Assembly (NCBI GenBank): GCA_000310025.1
Contig: FN649738.1
Span: 2,416,803-2,480,802, forward strand
DNA: 64,000 nucleotides
From: Ectocarpus siliculosus
Lineage: Eukaryota > Sar > Phaeophyceae > Ectocarpales > Ectocarpaceae
Direction: 5' to 3'
Shown here: one piece after another, positions 1-11,462 of the stretch
Numbering within the stretch: position 1 is the first letter of the stretch
Layout: every line of letters begins with the position of its first letter
The notes under the pieces: model-generated
What the model saw: the letters and a program-made list of their open reading frames with translations, nothing else
What the model was told of the DNA's origin: nothing
Database searches by the model: none
Translations under genes and position numbers: made by a program

Positions 1-430
1 AGACAGTTTTCGAGTGGAAAGCAAGGTGGCCGACGCCCGGTTCCAAACTAGCGGAGCTGAAGTACCTAGGTTCGAATCCGTATTCCGCAGCCGCGGGAGC
101 CAGGCTCACTCGTGAACCACTGCTGTCAGAGGAACTCCCAACAACCACCCAAACGCAGTGCTCGCTTTGGAAGAGCGTGTGCACCGTTCTGGCTTCAAAT
201 CACACGCTCTTCAACGGCTCACAGCAACGTCTGAGAGCGCACCGGCGTCAGGCGGCTTCTACCAAGGTCTTAGGAGTGGACATGTCGCACACCCGCCTGT
301 CCGGTGCTTTGGATTGCGTGGAATGGTAGTACCTGCTGTTTCCACCTAAACGTACCAAGGAACGGGCGCCCAACACCATAAAGGTGACTTGAGAGGCTCA
401 ATCCCGTTTCACACCTAAAAGTCAAAATCG
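1..430 (+). repeat. Dispersed repeat R1, copy a
   Basis: First of nine copies of a ~400-bp core. It carries a perfect Pol III B-box-like GGTTCGAATCC at 69-79. A short open frame at 158-349 recurs in most copies with substitutions and is probably not a gene. The core starts with a CGAGTGGAAAGCAAGG-like sequence and ends near the run reading AACGGGCGCCCAACACC. I see no terminal inverted repeats or obvious target duplication. Confidence 0.85.
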
Positions 431-439
431 ATGCGAACA

Positions 440-720
440 CAAGCAAAGGATGAAAATGAACCTCTCGGTAACCACGGTCACATCAGCATCTGCGGTGTCT
501 GTTGCAGATGTCGTGGGATGCGTACGCAAGCACTGCTTCACTGCTAGTAGGGGTCACGCCGGCCCATAGTACGGCCAGCAGCATTGCTGACCTTTCACAA
601 GAACATGAGTTACCCAAAATACGGGTTACACGAAGCGGTTCTCTGCTGTTCAGCACCAGTGCTGGCCTCGTGTACAGAATACTTCGCCAAACAACAATAA
701 CGATGCGGAAATAAAAGCGG
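440..720 (+). repeat. R1-associated tail segment
   Basis: This stretch follows the R1 core. It recurs in diverged form at about 28,590-28,800 and inverted at about 46,090-46,340. Shared pieces include GCATCTGCGGTG, GGGTTACACGAAGCG and CTGTTCAGCACCA. No gene is supported here. Confidence 0.6.
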
Positions 721-1245
721 AACATGCACAAACAGCGAGAGTTGCAGAGATGCTTCGTTTAGCAGAATCAACCATCAAAATACAGGTATGTATGCATAGC
801 AATGCATCAAGAAGCGCGTAGCTTCCGCACATCCAATGTACCAAGTCAAGCCAACCAAACTGACGCCAACACGCAAGGTTTTCGCGCAAAGGCGAACAAT
901 CATACCACAAAGAGGATTCAATTAGGGGTCCATACGCGAAAATTTAACGAACGATACATGAGGTAAATGCAACGCAAAACTCCAAACATGCACAAACAGC
1001 GAGAATTGCAGAAATATTTCGTCTAGCAAAAGCAACCATCTAAAACACAGGTATGTATGTAAAGTAATGCATAACAAAGCATGTAGCTTCCGCACATCCA
1101 GAGGACCAAGTCAAGCCAAGCCAAACTGATGCCAACACGTCAGGTCTTGGCGCAAAGGCGAACAATCATACGACAAACATAATTCAATTAGAGGTCCACA
1201 CGCCTGACATTAACGAACGATATGCGAGACGAAAACAACGCAAGG
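720..1245 (+). repeat. Two tandem ~265-bp units
   Basis: A unit containing ACAGGTATGTATG, then CTTCCGCACATCCA, then GGCGAACAATCATAC begins at 782 and again at 1,047, a period of about 265 bp. Inverted counterparts occur in the right arm near 44,620-44,870, 45,600-45,860 and 45,860-46,110. The unit count therefore differs between arms. Confidence 0.75.
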
Positions 1246-1289
1246 CTCCACCAAAGAACAACGAACGGAGCTGTTGGTAAAGGCAGGCA

Positions 1290-1680
1290 GTGTTCAAGTG
1301 AAAAGCAAGGTGGCCGACGCCTGGTTACAAACTTCGGAGCTGAAGTACATAGGTTCGAATCCGCATTCCGCAGCCGCGGGAGCCAGGCTCACTCGTGAAC
1401 CACTGCTGTCAGAGGAACTCCCAACAACCACCCAAACGCAGTGCTAGCTTTGGAAGAGCGTGTGCACCGTTCTGGCTTCAAATCACACGCTCTTCAACGG
1501 CTCACAGCAACGTCTGAGAACGCACCGGGATACAGACGGCCCGACCAAGGTCTTAGGAGTGGACATGTTTCACACCCGCCTGTCCGGTGCTGTTGGATTG
1601 CGTGGAATGGTAGTCCCTGCTGTTTCTACCTAAACGTACCAAGGAACGGGCGCCCAACACCATAAAGGTGACTTGGGTCT
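1290..1680 (+). repeat. Dispersed repeat R1, copy b
   Basis: Second R1 core, with GGTTCGAATCC at 1,352-1,362 and the recurrent frame at 1,441-1,665. It pairs with the inverted copy at 45,120-45,525. Confidence 0.85.
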
Positions 1681-1699
1681 ATAAATCCAACGTCTCCTA

Positions 1700-4600
1700 C
1701 AAACGGTAGTGGTTGTTGTTTGCAGATGTCATGGGATTCATACCCAAACACTGCTGGACCGCTGTTCTGCTGCACTGCTGTGGGTGTCATGGGCTCTGCT
1801 GGATGTAATTATTGACGAAAGGAGGTGTGCTTGTGGCTTCCCAATTTGCCACCTACACAGTCCGCAGCAGGTTCGCCACTGTGAAATGAGAGGTACTAAC
1901 GTATGTCATGTGTGCTACAAAGTTATGTGGAGATGCCCACCCGACGTCAGCTAGCAATAAAGGGTTGGCAAGTTCCAAAAATCTGCCACGACGAAAATAG
2001 GGCCGGTACTCACCAGAATGTCTCTAGCAAGCCGCCACGTGAAGAGACAACGATGACGCAGGAAAAAATCTCGATCGGAAGGATCGATTAACGACTGTGG
2101 AGATTTATATTCTCATGAAATCTCAAAACGCGTATCAACTCTTTTATTTCTCGTGCCTGTCGATGTCCTCCGCGTCGGGTGAGTCTTGTTTGCGACTTGA
2201 ACGACGCATGGTGATGTCGTCGGATTGCAGTTCAGCGACACTGGCCCCAGCTGTCTGCCGAGGACAAGCGTGTTCGTCAGACAACACGCATCACGCAAGA
2301 TGAGCGAAACAAACAGAGAGGCATGAGACACCAGTAGTTCAGCATCAAGGACATGTAGATGTATTTGATGACTGATATTCGGTAAACGTACGTTCGAGTC
2401 TGTCGGTTTAGCCTAGCTAACCGTCCCGATGCATACCGACATGATGCATTTTCGAAGGCTTCGGACTCGCCCGCCTACAGCGGTCCAATACCGAGGGCAC
2501 AAGTGGTAGACATATATGTGTTTGAAGGCCCGACGATGCACACTGGTAGGCGGTTGTCCTATAATAAGGTATCGGCGGGCGGACCCGAATACACACGTAC
2601 ATCCCAAGAGTACTTCCAAGCGATCCTTTCCTCTATTTTAGGCGCATGGAAGTTTGAAAATAAACCGTAGCTCGTACCCTATTTGTCCCACGAAACTTCG
2701 GGAGCCCAGGGTATATGTGGCCCGTCGGCGGCAAGCCCACAGGGGAACATTGGCTTCGAAAATGTGCGACTCAAGGGGGCTGAGGTTGTCGGACGGGGTC
2801 GACTTGCGCTTTGCGGGAGAGCTCTTCGCCAGCGCGTGCATGTTTGGCGACTGTGCTTCGGAGGTCTTGTGAATAAGACGTGAAGTGTACTGTGTGAGGT
2901 GGAGAGAGAGCGAGACGCAGCAAGAGCGCGTTCTCACCGAAAGGTCGGAACTCTTGGTTCTCCCAGAGATGCGGGTTTTAGCAATGGCTGGGCTTGACAC
3001 ACACACCCGGAACACTCAGCTTTGTCTGACACTACGATTCCCACAACGTGGTGATGAATATGGGAGCATTTACTTCCCGGCGTGAAAGGTGTATATCCTT
3101 GTCCCGTGATCGACGCCCGCACACTGCGTAGCCATTTCTTCACAATTGAATCTCCACTTCCATAAACAGTTGATCGATTTCAGCCCATCAAGATATATGC
3201 GGCGAAGTATTCAAAATCCCCCCTCACAGACTTGCGAGTTCTCCTAATATCAAGACGGGAAAGCAGGAACCAAAACAAGGATGGACTGGACAATGCCTAC
3301 AAGACTCAAAAACATTCGTTCGCTGCAGGTTGCTATTGTTTAGCTCCCGCTTTCGAGCGCCCGAGGGCCTCGTCTGGATTGTTGATCGAATTCTGTAGCG
3401 AAAATGGACGAAACCGCTCTTTGTCTGTGAGTATGTCGAAATAAATACCCGCAGTGGATATCGTCTCGAGAGAACTTGAGGGGAACGCTCAAGGCGTGAA
3501 TAGGAGAGGCGGTGGTGACCCAAACTCCAATGAGCTATTATCGGCGAGGCGAGACGCCCAAAGGGCACACGCACTTTCCAGTCTCGTGCCTCGTCTGTCT
3601 GTGTGGTATAGCACGTAACAGTAGCATCAGGCGATATCGGCACGCAGAGACCAAGTCGAACCCCCAAGTATTGAACCTGGCCCTGGCCGAAAGAGGCATG
3701 CCGAGACAGACCCTGGCACCGTACAGCAGTTGTAGGCCATGGTCGTGTAGTAGCGCAAGTGCACTTTTCTTCTTCTTGGTGTAGTAAAGATTTACCTCCA
3801 ACCTCAAGAAGCTGCAAACTATTACATGCCACCGTAGCTCTCTCACCCCCAGCACGCCCTCACAAACCCTAACGAAACGAAACCCACGGTCGCATGTAGA
3901 GGGGGCTATGGGCGTTGCTATTTTGTACTGGAGTGGCCGCGGACCGGCTGACACTCTCACTGTGAGAAACCAAGGCAATCACACGTCACCACCGCCACTC
4001 TCACGCTTACAGCACCCACGCGCGAGGCCAAAAGCCTGCTGCCATATTTACGGAAGGTCATCGGCGCTTTACAGCTGGCGTGGTGGGACTGCCTACTTTC
4101 ACTGCATATACCATCTTCTGCGAAACGTTGCATGTCACCTCTCCATAGTCTCTATCGGGCTGGGGAAGATGGTGCATGAAATGCTGAGTAGGCGCCGTCA
4201 AACCCGTGGCTATCTCGCGGACCGACTTGATTCGGAAGCAGTCAAAGCTACCCCCAAACGGACAGTTGATGTTGAGGTAGCGTTCAAAACGATGGCCCAT
4301 ACTTTGGAGCTCGTACTCACGCACGATCAACTTACGATGAACCGTCTACATGTATTTAGTAATGTTCACTCTGCTGCATGCATCAAATTTGGTCTTTGGG
4401 ACAAACGACAAACGAACGCTACACAAATGTAATACGGGGTGTCTTGACAACAGGGTTCTCCAACCCTGCAGCCGGGGGGGGGGGGGGAAGACCTAGTGTA
4501 AGCGAAAGTTCATCTTGTCTGTGCTCTCTACGTCGAACGATAAACGACCAATGTCCGCCCTTGATTATCGCTTTCATTACAAAACCGTTGTCCCGTACCA

Positions 4601-5957
4601 TTTCGCATCATGACAACGGCACCGCCTTAAAACGAACGAATCTACGGTGTCTAGGGGAGGAGGAGCACCCCTGATTAAGGCAATCTGCGTTGCCAATAGG
4701 TACGCATTTATTGTTTCTAAGATTGCCCCCGGCATGTTTTATCTGGATTTCTCGAGTCGACCATGAATCAGGAGAAGCGAGTGTGATGTGATTTGTTTTG
4801 AAGCGTGTCTGATCGCCCGACATTATTGTGTTGGGCGACGCGCTTTACACACGCCTCGGATCTACTCACCGTCTTTGACCTGTATCTACCCCGTGCGCAT
4901 GTTTGGTCGAGTTGCAGCAGTATAGGGAGAAAGAGCGGGCGCTCTAGGATATCGGAAAATTAGAGCTACATTATGTTCTCGTGAATAGGGATGAAACGCC
5001 AAGTTAAAAAAAAACAATGATATTTGTAACGATGATTGTACCCACATCTGAAAAAGTACTTGAACCGGCTGTCCTTTAGTGATATCGCTTATGCTTGTTT
5101 CATTACATAGCGTGTACAAGAAATCACTCGTGCCATGCATTCTCGTCCAAGGCATTCCGATACAAAAGTATCCTCTTGTCACCTGTGCATGGCAGAAACC
5201 ATCTTTTATTCTCACCTGTTGTGATCCCCTCTGCTGCTGATCCGTCCACGCACGAAAACTACATACTGTAGGCCGATGCTTCCCGGCCGTTCGGGTTTGA
5301 ACGGGGAGGCACCCAGGCCCTCTCCTTCTGCTACGAAACTACGCGCGAGGAGCGAAGGGAGGGAGCCGTCGTCGGATGCAGCCCTCGATGTGAACGAAGC
5401 TGCCCAGCGGTGTTCCTGCTCCGGTTCGGAAGGGACGGGGGATGACTGGATGACGGTGGGGGGGGGGGGTACAGCGGCATGATTTCATTGTGCCGCGTGG
5501 CTAACTAACGGGTTGGCTTGTTGGCTTTTGGTGTGTCTGAAGCACAACACTCTCTGTGCTAGAGGTAAAGCCACCATGCGTGTGTCTCGGAGTCTGTACA
5601 CAGAGAGGTGTCACGCACAGACACGTGTGACTGACGAAAGGAAACTGATGATGAATGTTCAAGCGGGATGGATTTTCGCAGCATGTATGTATACAAGTGG
5701 AAGATATGGTCGTTCGAAGATCCGAAAGCCAGCGTGCCGGCTCTGGTCACCATTCATCGAAGATTGTGGGTTTGGGTGAGTTGGTTGAGTCTAATTGGCT
5801 GCTGGCTGCTGGGCCGAACGCTCCCTCATCATCTCCTATGCTACTCTCAGCACAGTTCAGCAGCAGCAACCGTATCGTATCCGAGTCGAACGCTCTGTAC
5901 ACGCTGGAGGTGTACATATTAGCCTACAGCACACCATCAACAGAACATCGGAAACAA
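1700..5957. other. Arm sequence with no recognised gene
   Basis: The stretch holds many overlapping short frames on both strands and no recognisable domain. The frames are preserved in the other arm (about 39,840-44,110), but that only reflects the recent duplication. The most protein-like is the minus-strand frame inside 2,638-3,015, starting MHALAKSSPAKRKS. It diverges near its C-terminus from the copy at 42,804-43,343. A homopolymer of about 12 G lies near 4,476 and one of about 10 G near 5,459. Confidence 0.5.
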
Positions 5958-5959
5958 TA

Positions 5960-7778
5960 CAGAACCGGCCCGCACTTAAGAATATGGACGTTAAGAATTT
6001 GAGCCTCAAAAAATCCAATTTTTAAGAACTTGCCCCTTAAGAACACGTGCTCAGATCGGACCTACTGTTAAGAATAAGAACCCCCAGTGAGGTGTACGAC
6101 TGGTTCTACAGATAAGAACATATATGACGTGACGCGGTGGCGAGAGAAGAACATACACAGCAGGAGGAGGAGGTGGGGGGGGGGGCGTTCCCAGGTTTTT
6201 GGGTAGTCGGTACCTACCTAGACTTCCCGTTCTAGATTTTTTTAAGGGTTATAATCAGGGGGTACATATGCTGTATACATCGTGCCCCTGTGCCAGCGCG
6301 GAGGGTTTTTTTGTTGATGTTTCAATTTACTCGAAGCAGCGTGTGCAGCGTGCCACGAGTTACCTGCCGTGCAGGGGGATCATGTCCCTGTCCAACCCCT
6401 TATCCCACGGGTTGTTGAAGGATCTTGGCAAACTCTCGGAGATGAAACAACGAGGACTGATTCTTGACCGTCACTTCGAGACGATCAAGGCACATGTGAA
6501 GGCGGTAAAGAGATGGACAAGTGGCTCGATCAGTCGGACAACATCGAGAGGTGGGAAACCGCGTCGCTGACAGCTTCTGACCGGCGCGTACTGATCACTC
6601 AATGGACGGGAGCGGCCATGGCAAAACTCAACAGCAATCAGGGGTACCGACACCGCCTTTTCGAAAAGTGCGGGATGGCGATGACCGTGGACGGCTCAGG
6701 CGATGATCGAATCACCTTGGAGGGTTTGGACCAGCCGTACACCTTCGCAAACGATGAAGACTCCAGCGAGAACGAAGGAGGTTCGGAGGACGTCAGCGAT
6801 GGGCCCGAGGGGCGGGAGGAGGAGGGCACCGGAGGGCGCGAGCCGGTCGTCGGAGATGAGCGCAACGGTGCCAACAACGGGGAGGGCGTGGAGGACGCTG
6901 GATACAGCGATGAAGACGACGACGGTGAGTTTGATTGGCACTACATAGACTACAGCTTATTCATCTTTACCGTTGTTGATTGTCCTTTTTGTTCATTTTT
7001 CCTTGTGCTGTTTGGGATATTGCTGATATTCTGTTTCCGCGTCACGTCTACGAACACATGGTGTGCTTCAGTTGAGTAACGGCGATGACACCCGTACGTT
7101 CCTTCTCGTGTTTCACGGTACCCTTTGTCGCAGACATGTCTCAATCCCAGACCGACGAGCTAGCTCTTTTGGACGAGGACGACAGCATGGACCCAGACGA
7201 CCCGGAGGACGAGACGCAGGGAATGGAGATCCCGGCGGGCTTTCGCCTCCAAGAATCTACCCCCGCTGCTCTTGACAGATTGCTTTTGCAACGTGGAGTG
7301 CTTGTTAGGCTGGGCATGGGGTGGTTCGGTGGGTTGATCATTCAGCAATCTCCGCAGCGCCACCTGTACGACTACTGTGTGCAGCTGGAGGTAGACCACA
7401 GTACGCGCAAGATGAAGCTGCCCTTGGACAAGTACAGCAGAGATCCGGACGCGGCGATAGGCTCGTGGGTTTTGCTTGAGAGCGTCAGTAGGGCGGGAAG
7501 GGTACGCACCCCCAACGTCACTCTTGTGGACCAAGACGGTTGACAGTTACCCCATATGAGGGGGGTGTTTGCGGCATGAAACTCTGGGTCGAGTGCAGTT
7601 GAGAGTAGTGCACCAATTGAGCATTCGATGATGACAAAAGAACAAGAACACACCTTTTCTGGAGAACTGGACGAGGAAATAAGAACTTAGCAAATAAGAA
7701 CTTGTGCTCTGCTTGGGGCAGCCAACAAGAAGCGAGCCTCGCTCCAAATAAGAGGTTCTTAAGTGCGGGCCGGTTCTG
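5960..7778 (+). mobile_element. Pogo/Tigger-like DNA transposon, left arm only
   Basis: The element is 1,819 bp and bounded by perfect 23-bp terminal inverted repeats (5,960-5,982 and 7,756-7,778) starting CAGAACCGGCCC. It is flanked by TA at 5,958-5,959 and 7,779-7,780. CAG ends and TA flanks are usual for Tc1/mariner-pogo elements. Subterminal TTAAGAA and ATAAGAAC motifs recur inside both ends. The right arm has an uninterrupted site at about 39,830, reading TACCATCCCCGTTGTCTCCG, so this insertion is arm-specific or was lost from the other arm. The empty site lacks an obvious TA, so the junction bases have diverged or excision was imprecise. Confidence 0.85.
6199..7543 (+). pseudogene. Transposase C-terminal region, spliced, 5' part degraded
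   Basis: Probable DDE-type transposase of the surrounding element. The frame from 6,513 reads SDRRVLITQWTGAAMAKL, then LFEKCGMAMTVDGSGDD, then an acidic stretch. It stops at a GTGAGT donor (6,925). A GCAG acceptor (7,131-7,133) resumes the frame in phase at 7,134 and it stays open to the stop at 7,541-7,543. The second exon contains a VRLGMGWFGGLI...GSWVLLE segment. The form [LF]-x-K-x-G-x(6-8)-DGS-x-DD recalls the C-terminal region of pogo-type transposases. The upstream block (residues MKQRGLILDRHFETIKAHVK) sits in another frame (6,199-6,570), so a frameshift lies near 6,510. No complete DDE core is present. Family assignment is from memory; the splice inference is strong. Confidence 0.6.
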
Positions 7779-8047
7779 TAACGGGGATGGTATAATGTAG
7801 TTAGCACCTCAAAAAGCACCCGTGCAGTCTCTACCGCGTGTATCTGCTGTGGCATCGCTGCAGCATCTGTGCTCTCTCGATTGCTCTCTCTGTTGCCGTT
7901 GCTTTCATGTACACAACTCTACTGCGCTGCGTCTCATGTGTGCAAACATCTTCTCATGTACACATGACGTCATCACCTACAGCCAGACATCAGCAGGCAT
8001 AGACAATGCACGTCGTGCGTACATATGACATCGCACATGGCGTCAAG

Positions 8048-8073
8048 TAGCAGCAGCAGCAGCAGCAGCAGCA
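8048..8073 (+). repeat. CAG microsatellite, 8 repeats
   Basis: Eight uninterrupted CAG triplets follow a TAG triplet. The matching tract in the other arm (39,491-39,556) has 20 CTG triplets, so the locus changed length after the arms were duplicated. No clear reading frame uses it. Confidence 0.95.
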
Positions 8074-8489
8074 CCGGCTCCAAAGCTATGTAGTTGTCGT
8101 CGCGCCTCCTCCCATCGCACTCGCTCGATCTGCCTCTTCATCTGTCATCGAGAAAAAACACAGGTGTGTCGGACAAAAATTGATGACACGACGGACTGCT
8201 GCGGCAGCTTCGCGTGTGGTGTTTATTATGCAAATATGTTATCGCCTGCGTACAGCGGTGGTGCGGCAGTCTCCTGCTGTGCAGCATTGTAGACGCTGTG
8301 ACACAACCAATACACTTGCTGCTGAACAGGAGGAAGAGTTTCATCACACCAAATACTGAGGTAGCGGTTCAACCATCCCTCGACACACGACCTTGTGTGT
8401 GTGTGCTGGTGTACCTGAGTGAAGGGGGCTTTCGTGTATTTCGCCGACCCCTTACAGCAGCAACGCCCGCTGACCGGTAATTCCTTTCA

Positions 8490-8560
8490 GCCTACAACGT
8501 CGTTGCCAAGCGACGAAAACCCAACCCCGATGGCAAACACCGGAGGGGCGGGGGGTGGGC
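8490..8560. repeat. 70-bp block absent from right arm, second copy at 49.27 kb
   Basis: The block around GATGGCAAACACCG is missing at the mirror position (about 39,065), where the flanks join directly. It reappears inverted at about 49,268-49,327 with only a handful of differences. This is a short dispersed sequence of unknown nature. Confidence 0.65.
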
Positions 8561-9554
8561 CTTATATCACATGAATCCCCATCCGGTGTACGAAATAGAT
8601 CGTTCATGATGTACGTCCGCTGTACTGCGGCTTTCAGAGGTCTACACATGTGTATGTACAGCAGTCACGTAGCATTGCTGTCGAAATGCCACGACGATAT
8701 ACAGCAGTGAGTGCTCCCATCGGATTGTTGCCTTTTGTCGCCACAGCGAACCAACCGAGAGAGCCCCCTCCAGGTTTAGCTCCTCACTTTAGAACCCAAG
8801 CCACATGGCTTCGGCCTGTGATCTGGTTGGCAGCACGCTCTCGTCTGGTGTCTGCCTCCATCTCTCAAACTTCCAGCTGGGGATCGCCCTATCTATGCTG
8901 CTGTTTAAATTTCAGCGGGAAGGACGAACTTGCTCGGACGATAGGACAGAGACAGCGAGACCGCCGTCCTTCCCGAACCGGCATTGTTCCACGTTTCGAA
9001 CCAGACCATGTCATGTACCCAGTGCCCAGTGCCCACAGAACCACAGAGCAGCAGTGCATCGACACATCGACACCTTGGACACACTCCTCAACTGCGCACC
9101 CGCCACGTTTGTTTGTTTCGAGAAGTCCAGTGATCCTGTGCCCTTTGGTTTCAAACATGAAAAATGACCCCCCCTTCGAGATAATTGCCCAAGTCGATCT
9201 CGTGGCGAATCGCTCGTGCTCTTCACCACCTCTTTCACCACCAGCGGCGGCGTGTACCGTCCAGCGTCCAGCCAGGTGAACGCTATTTTCTGTTCCGTCT
9301 TTTTCGGCGTAATTTTGTTTTCGTGCCTTCGTCTCTTCGTCTGACGTCTGACGTCCCTTTTGGTTCAATTTGCTGTGTTGCAGAAGCTTGGGTATACAGT
9401 ACATGTTGTAGGTGTCCCAGTATACCCAGTATACGTAGTGCCGTATGTATGTGTTCAGGGGGGTGGGCCGGCACCATTGTACACAGGCCATGGCACACTA
9501 TTCAGAATTGTACCTTTATAGTGCCAAGCCGGCACTATTCAGGTTCTAAAAATC

Positions 9555-9585
9555 CCTCAATAGTGCCGATTTGGCACTATTGAGG
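9555..9585. repeat. Subterminal palindrome
   Basis: A near-perfect palindrome: CCTCAATAGTGCC, a short centre, then GGCACTATTGAGG. Related ones occur at 13,174-13,204 and, with a different core (CCTCAATAAGGCC), at 19,586-19,617. Confidence 0.85.
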
Positions 9586-10348
9586 ACTGTTCGACTTCAA
9601 ATAAATGCAGTCCGTACGTTTTGCGGGGCTGACATAGTACCAAACGAACGGTACACGGACCACCAATCAATTTGTGAGGTGGGCGACGTGGGCGGGCTTC
9701 TTTAAGTTTCGTGAGGCTGCTAGCCTATCGAAAACACGGCTTTGGTCAGATTATTGACCAGACACGTGTGTTGCACCATGGTTCTCTTCCCACCTCAGCG
9801 CACACACTAAGGTGGTAGTGAACGTCGACGCTGCCTTTAAACCGTAGACCGTGCTCCCCGATCAATAGGCACCTCGCTATCAAATGATATACTTGTATTG
9901 TTGTGGCAAGAAGGCCGTAGCACTATTATTCAGGCAACCTGAAAGGCACCACAGCGAGAGAAAGACGCTCATGGCCCCCGATGTACATTTGGAGGTACAA
10001 CACATGGATGTAGTGCTCCTTACATGAGCACAACAAAAAAAGCAGATGCAATCCCGAAGGGGTGAAGAAGATGTTAACAAACTCCCCTGTTCCTTCGATA
10101 AAAAGCTTGAGAGAATACCAAAGCCTTCAGAAGCAAGAAAACCGACTGGCCAATCAAAATACGTCAGTCAGTCTCAGTGCGGTTGAAAACAGAAAATATA
10201 TGTGTTTCTCAAGCCCTGATGATCTGGGACCCCGTGAGAGGGTGTGGAGGAGGCTGAGCTGTTCTTCTCCGGATAAAAGGCAGAAACGGTAGAAACAGAG
10301 GAGAACTGCATGTGTCTGCCAAGGCTACTACTTTGGACACGCGTTCGT

Positions 10349-10807
10349 TCATTGAGTGTTTTCATCACTTGTCCTTGTGTTTACCACTACTGCTGCTCTC
10401 GTACCTAATACTTCCACTTTTTTTCGGTCGTTTATCTCTAGAGACCCTGCCCCCCTGTTGCGTTTGTTGTGAGGAAGGCCATCTGGCTCGAAACTCTTGT
10501 TCCCCTCAACGCCATATTTTCTTCCTCCATCACCACCTCTACTACCCTTCGCTATTCTTTCCACATCCTTCGTTACTATTAATACCACCATATCCTTTTC
10601 GCCCGCCTCACTGCTGAAATCCCAACCTGTTGGCTGAATTTGCTGTGGTGGAATTTGGTCGATTGATAAACCATGACATTTGAAGACGTCACACGTACCG
10701 ACAGAAACCGAGCTACACGTATAGCTCGAAGGTAAACCGTCTCCGAATCCTGTTGGTGAGAAAGGCTTGAGGCGAACAAAGGCTGTGTGTGGTGTGTGAA
10801 CCGGCAC
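10349..10807 (-). CDS. Hypothetical frame inside the CAG-ended element
   Basis: I do not recognise this protein. The frame is 152 codons on the minus strand. The portion FSPTGFGDGLPSSYTCSSV through PPQQIQPTGW is retained in the right arm within 32,815-33,207. The C-terminal halves differ by frameshift between arms, which argues against constraint. It starts close to the internal AATAGTGCC-type repeats, so it may be a remnant of an element-encoded gene. Confidence 0.2.
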   Translation of the reverse strand: MPVHTPHTAFVRLKPFSPTGFGDGLPSSYTCSSVSVGTCDVFKCHGLSIDQIPPQQIQPTGWDFSSEAGEKDMVVLIVTKDVERIAKGSRGGDGGRKYGVEGNKSFEPDGLPHNKRNRGAGSLEINDRKKVEVLGTRAAVVVNTRTSDENTQ

Positions 10808-10842
10808 TACTGAGGGGTTCGATGGTGCCTTGAACCGGCACT

Positions 10843-10843
<1 letters not shown>

Positions 10844-10873
<30 letters not shown>
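10844..10873. repeat. (TTG)10 tract, possible LINE 3' tail
   Basis: Ten TTG triplets on the plus strand (CAA on the minus strand) lie exactly at the left edge of the left-arm-specific insertion. Both LINE frames to the right run on the minus strand toward it. A simple-repeat tail at a LINE 3' end would explain its position. Confidence 0.6.
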
Positions 10874-10874
<1 letters not shown>

Positions 10875-11462
10875 CTCTACATTAAAACCGTTCCGATCTC
10901 TCTCTACCCAGTACCTTCATATGTCCGTACTGATCCAACACTTGACGCGGTCAATTCCCGTGGTCACAGGCTAACTTACCCTTCAAAGGTACACTAAAAA
11001 AACTGTCCCCGAGGGGTCCGCAAGTCAATAGAAATCAACGACAGATATTTTGGAGTCCTCCGCTCCCTCTGCGCGCTATGCGAGGTAATAACTGAGACTA
11101 GGAGTCAGCATCACGGGCCAGAGAGAAAGAAGTACACCCCCTTGGTTCAATCGTGGTCTTCACAACGCAAGCAGACACAAGGCCATCTGAGACAGAAAAA
11201 GAGAGAAAAAAGAGAGAAATAGATAAAAAAATAAAAAGAAACAGGAAGGAAAGAGAAAATAGAACGAAAAAAAGGGAGGACAAAAAGGGACCAGGCCGAA
11301 AATAACAAGAAATAAGAGACAGAAAAAGGCACACGGGGGAGAGACCACGAACAAGCAGACACGCAAACATGGCCCCCAACCAGGGATACATTGTAATGGT
11401 GCGTCATCATTAGTGAGGGGTGGGTGCAATGGTGTAGCGTTGGGGGGGGGGGGGGGGCGTAC

